The position numbers were made by a program, and so were the translations under genes. A stretch of DNA of 17,371 nucleotides from Candidatus Poseidoniales archaeon (GTDB lineage Archaea > Thermoplasmatota > Poseidoniia > Poseidoniales > Poseidoniaceae), in the NCBI GenBank assembly GCA_003602665.1, contig QQSG01000086.1:12100-29470 (forward strand), in the 5' to 3' direction. Positions within the stretch are counted from its first letter, which is position 1, and each line of letters begins with the position of its first letter. This document shows positions 15,222 through 17,371 of this stretch, one piece after another. The notes beneath the pieces are model-generated. The model worked only from the letters and a program-made list of their open reading frames with translations. It was not told the DNA's origin and ran no database searches.

Positions 15222-17371
15222 TCACTTTGGCTCGAAGTCAAGAACGATTTGTCCAAGCATATTGACTCGAACAACTGGATTGAAACCTTCGTGAGGTGTC
15301 ATTGCAATTGTACGCTTGATTTGTTCAATCGCCTGAGGAGGCATTCTAACGTCAAAGGTTTGGAGTGTTTCAATAAATCCTTCATCTTTTTCTAGAGCCT
15401 TAACTGGTTTTGGAACTGGTATTGCCTTTGCAATGGTTTCCATCTCTTCAGTGATTTCTTCCATCTCTTCAGCGATTTCTTCCATCTCTTCAGCGACTTC
15501 TTCTATTTGTTCTGTAATTTCTTCAACGGTATCATCGGTCTTAACAGTCTCAATCTTAGCCATTAATCCAGACGCTTCTTGTGTGACTTCAACTTCTTCA
15601 ATCCACGTATTCAATTCGTGAACTTCTTCGGTATCGCGTACATCAATTGTATGTCGGCGTTGTTGATAGATGAACCCATATCCAAGAGCCAACAGCCCCA
15701 TGAGAACGATGGTTAGAGACTGGAAAATTGTTGATTCGATTATGTTGAATAAGATAATCAATGAAATCATTGAACCATAAACACCCAAGGCTCTTCTCCA
15801 ACGAACGTGAGAATGCTTTGAGTCAAAGCCGGTAACTGCAAGGGCTGTGAGTAATGCGGTTGTAATGAAAAGAGCAAGTTTAGTTTGTTCTTCTCCAAGT
15901 GCATAAATGACCCCTGTAAGGGCTGATATGACGCCTGCAAAGCCCATATATTCTACAAAACTGAAGAATTCTTCATCATTCTCCCAACTAAACAATTTCG
16001 AGTCATATATGAGATCTGTTTTGGAGGAGTAAACAATGAGTGCTGCTCCTTCAATGAAGAATACTGAACCTACCAGAATACTTCTCATGCTTTCATCAAG
16101 AACATCAAACGTTGAGAGTTCGTTTCCTACAGTTAGGCCGTGAAGTAATGGTAGGAATAAGATTGAGATTTTATTTCCTTTCTGGAATGCATCCTGAGTT
16201 GCCCATGCGCTTGCAGCAATCATTCCAATTCCACCAAACACGTTGAATGAAAGAAGGAGTGAAGCCATTGCCAAAAATCGTAGCTGAGCTTCGAGAGGGA
16301 GATCCATTTCGGCTGTTTTGGAATCCTCTGAGACATTCATTCGCAAGATACCTCGTTGTTCAGAGAGCCATAGGCCAAAGATAAGAATTCCTGACCAGAG
16401 CATTGATTCTCCGAATATTGCGCCATTGAAATCGTTAAGCCCATCTGAGAATCCGATGAAGAAGGAAAAGATGAGAGCTACGGAAAGCAGTGGAATAAGT
16501 GTTAGATCTCCTCGAATCCATGAATTGACGATTCCGAAGAGTACTGCAATGAGTGGGAGCCATGATGCAGTTGGCAGAACTGCAGCAGTTGCAAAGAGGA
16601 ACCATACTACTGGAATTGCCCATGGATAGGGGTTTTCAATGATTTCATCGTTCTTAACATTGGAGCGGAGATCAAAGAGACTTGCACTAAGGATAAGCAT
16701 CATGTGCATTCCTACAATTATTCCAGTAACTTCACTGAACCATAGAATAGTTGTGTCAATTGCCCCGTTTACATCAGATAAAACGTTATCAAGAAGGCTA
16801 TATGCTAATCCATGATTCTCTAGCCAGTAGTCCGATATGAAGGCTATAGGAGCAATGCATGAAAGGACATGATGCCGATACTTGAAGGCCGTGTAACCAA
16901 CAAGACCATACATGGTAAGGAACAACAAACCACCTGACTGGTCAAACATTCCCAAGATGAGTAATCCTCCGAGCATGACTTGATCTGCACTTCTGTTGAG
17001 AACATCTGTGTCCAGGCCTCTCTTCGTGATGATGGTATGGACTGCCACTGGGGCAAGAAGGAAGACAAGATCCCAAACAATTCCAGCCTTGAATAACTCA
17101 CCGGTATGGGCCATTCGAGCATCGACCATCAACGGCATAGATGCTCCAGCAATAATCAGAAGCATGAATGTACCAAGAGCTCTACTCTGGGAGGAAATGA
17201 CGTCCATTCTGTAGACTTCATAGATGAGTAAGGATATAGGTAGCAAGTATAATCCGACAATGTAATAATTTGAATTGAGTAAAACAGTGTGGTCTAATGT
17301 ACTTATTCCGATAGAGATGGCGAGGAGAGAAAATGCGAGCGAAGGTCGAGCAATTGTTCCATATGATCGGG
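15222..17371 (-). CDS. Large polytopic membrane protein with coiled-coil C-terminal tail (5' end beyond window)
   Basis: I do not recognise this family. The frame stays open from the stop at 15222 to the right edge (about 715 residues visible), with no convincing ATG at the edge, so the 5' end is outside the window. A TTG at 17246 lies inside an evident membrane helix and is not a real start. About 18-20 hydrophobic segments fill the first 550 residues. A cytosolic-looking tail of about 165 residues follows: a basic QQRRH turn, a coiled coil of heptads such as EEMEEIA (encoded at about 15440-15540), then KAIPVPKPVKALEKDEG and a small C-terminal domain ending LGQIVLDFEPK. No transport or enzyme motif is seen. 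It meets the protease gene stop to stop, with zero gap. Confidence 0.85.
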   Translation of the reverse strand, partial: RSYGTIARPSLAFSLLAISIGISTLDHTVLLNSNYYIVGLYLLPISLLIYEVYRMDVISSQSRALGTFMLLIIAGASMPLMVDARMAHTGELFKAGIVWDLVFLLAPVAVHTIITKRGLDTDVLNRSADQVMLGGLLILGMFDQSGGLLFLTMYGLVGYTAFKYRHHVLSCIAPIAFISDYWLENHGLAYSLLDNVLSDVNGAIDTTILWFSEVTGIIVGMHMMLILSASLFDLRSNVKNDEIIENPYPWAIPVVWFLFATAAVLPTASWLPLIAVLFGIVNSWIRGDLTLIPLLSVALIFSFFIGFSDGLNDFNGAIFGESMLWSGILIFGLWLSEQRGILRMNVSEDSKTAEMDLPLEAQLRFLAMASLLLSFNVFGGIGMIAASAWATQDAFQKGNKISILFLPLLHGLTVGNELSTFDVLDESMRSILVGSVFFIEGAALIVYSSKTDLIYDSKLFSWENDEEFFSFVEYMGFAGVISALTGVIYALGEEQTKLALFITTALLTALAVTGFDSKHSHVRWRRALGVYGSMISLIILFNIIESTIFQSLTIVLMGLLALGYGFIYQQRRHTIDVRDTEEVHELNTWIEEVEVTQEASGLMAKIETVKTDDTVEEITEQIEEVAEEMEEIAEEMEEITEEMETIAKAIPVPKPVKALEKDEGFIETLQTFDVRMPPQAIEQIKRTIAMTPHEGFNPVVRVNMLGQIVLDFEPK
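15440..15523 (-). repeat. Tandem 21-bp repeats encoding coiled-coil heptads
   Basis: Three near-identical 21-bp units (15440-15460, 15461-15481, 15482-15502) are followed by one degenerate unit (15503-15523). The plus-strand unit is CCATCTCTTCAG(C/T)GA(T/C)TTCTT. Read on the minus strand, each unit is seven codons of the EEMEEIA kind, so the DNA period equals one coiled-coil heptad. Copy number could vary between strains. Confidence 0.85.

Noticed and set aside
15433..15621. Plus-strand open frame rich in Ser and Ile (ISSAISSISSA-like)
   Set aside because: It is the reverse complement of the coiled-coil repeat, so the pattern is an artefact of the minus-strand heptads.
17244..17246. TTG as start codon of the large membrane protein
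   Set aside because: The same frame continues upstream to the window edge with membrane-helix composition, so the codon is internal.
1..17371. CRISPR array, tRNA, rRNA, insertion sequence or attachment site
   Set aside because: No spaced direct repeats, cloverleaf sequences, transposase motifs or terminal inverted repeats were seen by eye; a tRNAscan or CRISPR search would settle it.

Overview
The window is a compact stretch of about 44% GC by eye, with no rRNA, tRNA, CRISPR array or mobile element that I can see. It looks like an uncultured planktonic archaeon, most likely of the Marine Group II (Poseidoniales) type. That is an inference. It rests on the AqpM-like aquaporin, the general lack of Shine-Dalgarno sites, and TATA-like boxes (TTGATAAAC and TTCATAAAC) at exactly the same distance (21-29 nt) upstream of two start codons, as expected for leaderless archaeal transcripts. 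Several genes (oligoribonuclease, acyl-CoA dehydrogenase, XdhC, OYE reductase) belong to families that are mainly bacterial, so a bacterial source is not excluded without a marker gene.

Layout. The left edge holds the first 31 codons of a minus-strand gene that resembles the N-terminus of YdjM-type membrane hydrolases. Divergent from it runs a plus-strand block (241-6904): thioredoxin reductase, a MoeZ-like E1 enzyme fused to rhodanese, a receiver-domain protein whose phospho-acceptor Asp is Glu, a TVP38/TMEM64 (VTT) membrane protein, and a giant alpha-beta fused 2-oxoacid dehydrogenase E1. A convergent AqpM-like aquaporin follows. Divergent from that are a CaCA cation exchanger and an acyl-CoA dehydrogenase. 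A convergent hypothetical acidic protein comes next. Divergent from it is a MocA-like nucleotidyltransferase, XdhC and OYE-flavoenzyme block. A convergent oligoribonuclease follows, then a divergent membrane-anchored subtilisin-like protease, and finally a convergent polytopic membrane protein with a coiled-coil tail that runs off the right edge.

How the genes may work together. The thioredoxin reductase and the E1-rhodanese protein suggest thiol and sulfur-carrier chemistry. The MocA-like and XdhC proteins are molybdenum-cofactor maturation partners for a molybdenum hydroxylase whose structural genes are not in the window. The E1 fusion and the acyl-CoA dehydrogenase fit oxidation of branched-chain amino acids or fatty acids. 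The protease and the large membrane protein face each other tail to tail with no gap.

Every convergent pair (four of them) overlaps by 17-29 nt or abuts exactly, and all intergenic gaps are under about 150 nt, typical of a streamlined genome. I see no clear multi-gene system that is plainly new. The best leads are the leaderless promoter motif, residue changes in the receiver protein and exchanger, the E1 fusion with an unexplained N-terminal region, the orphan molybdenum-maturation block, and the unidentified membrane protein.
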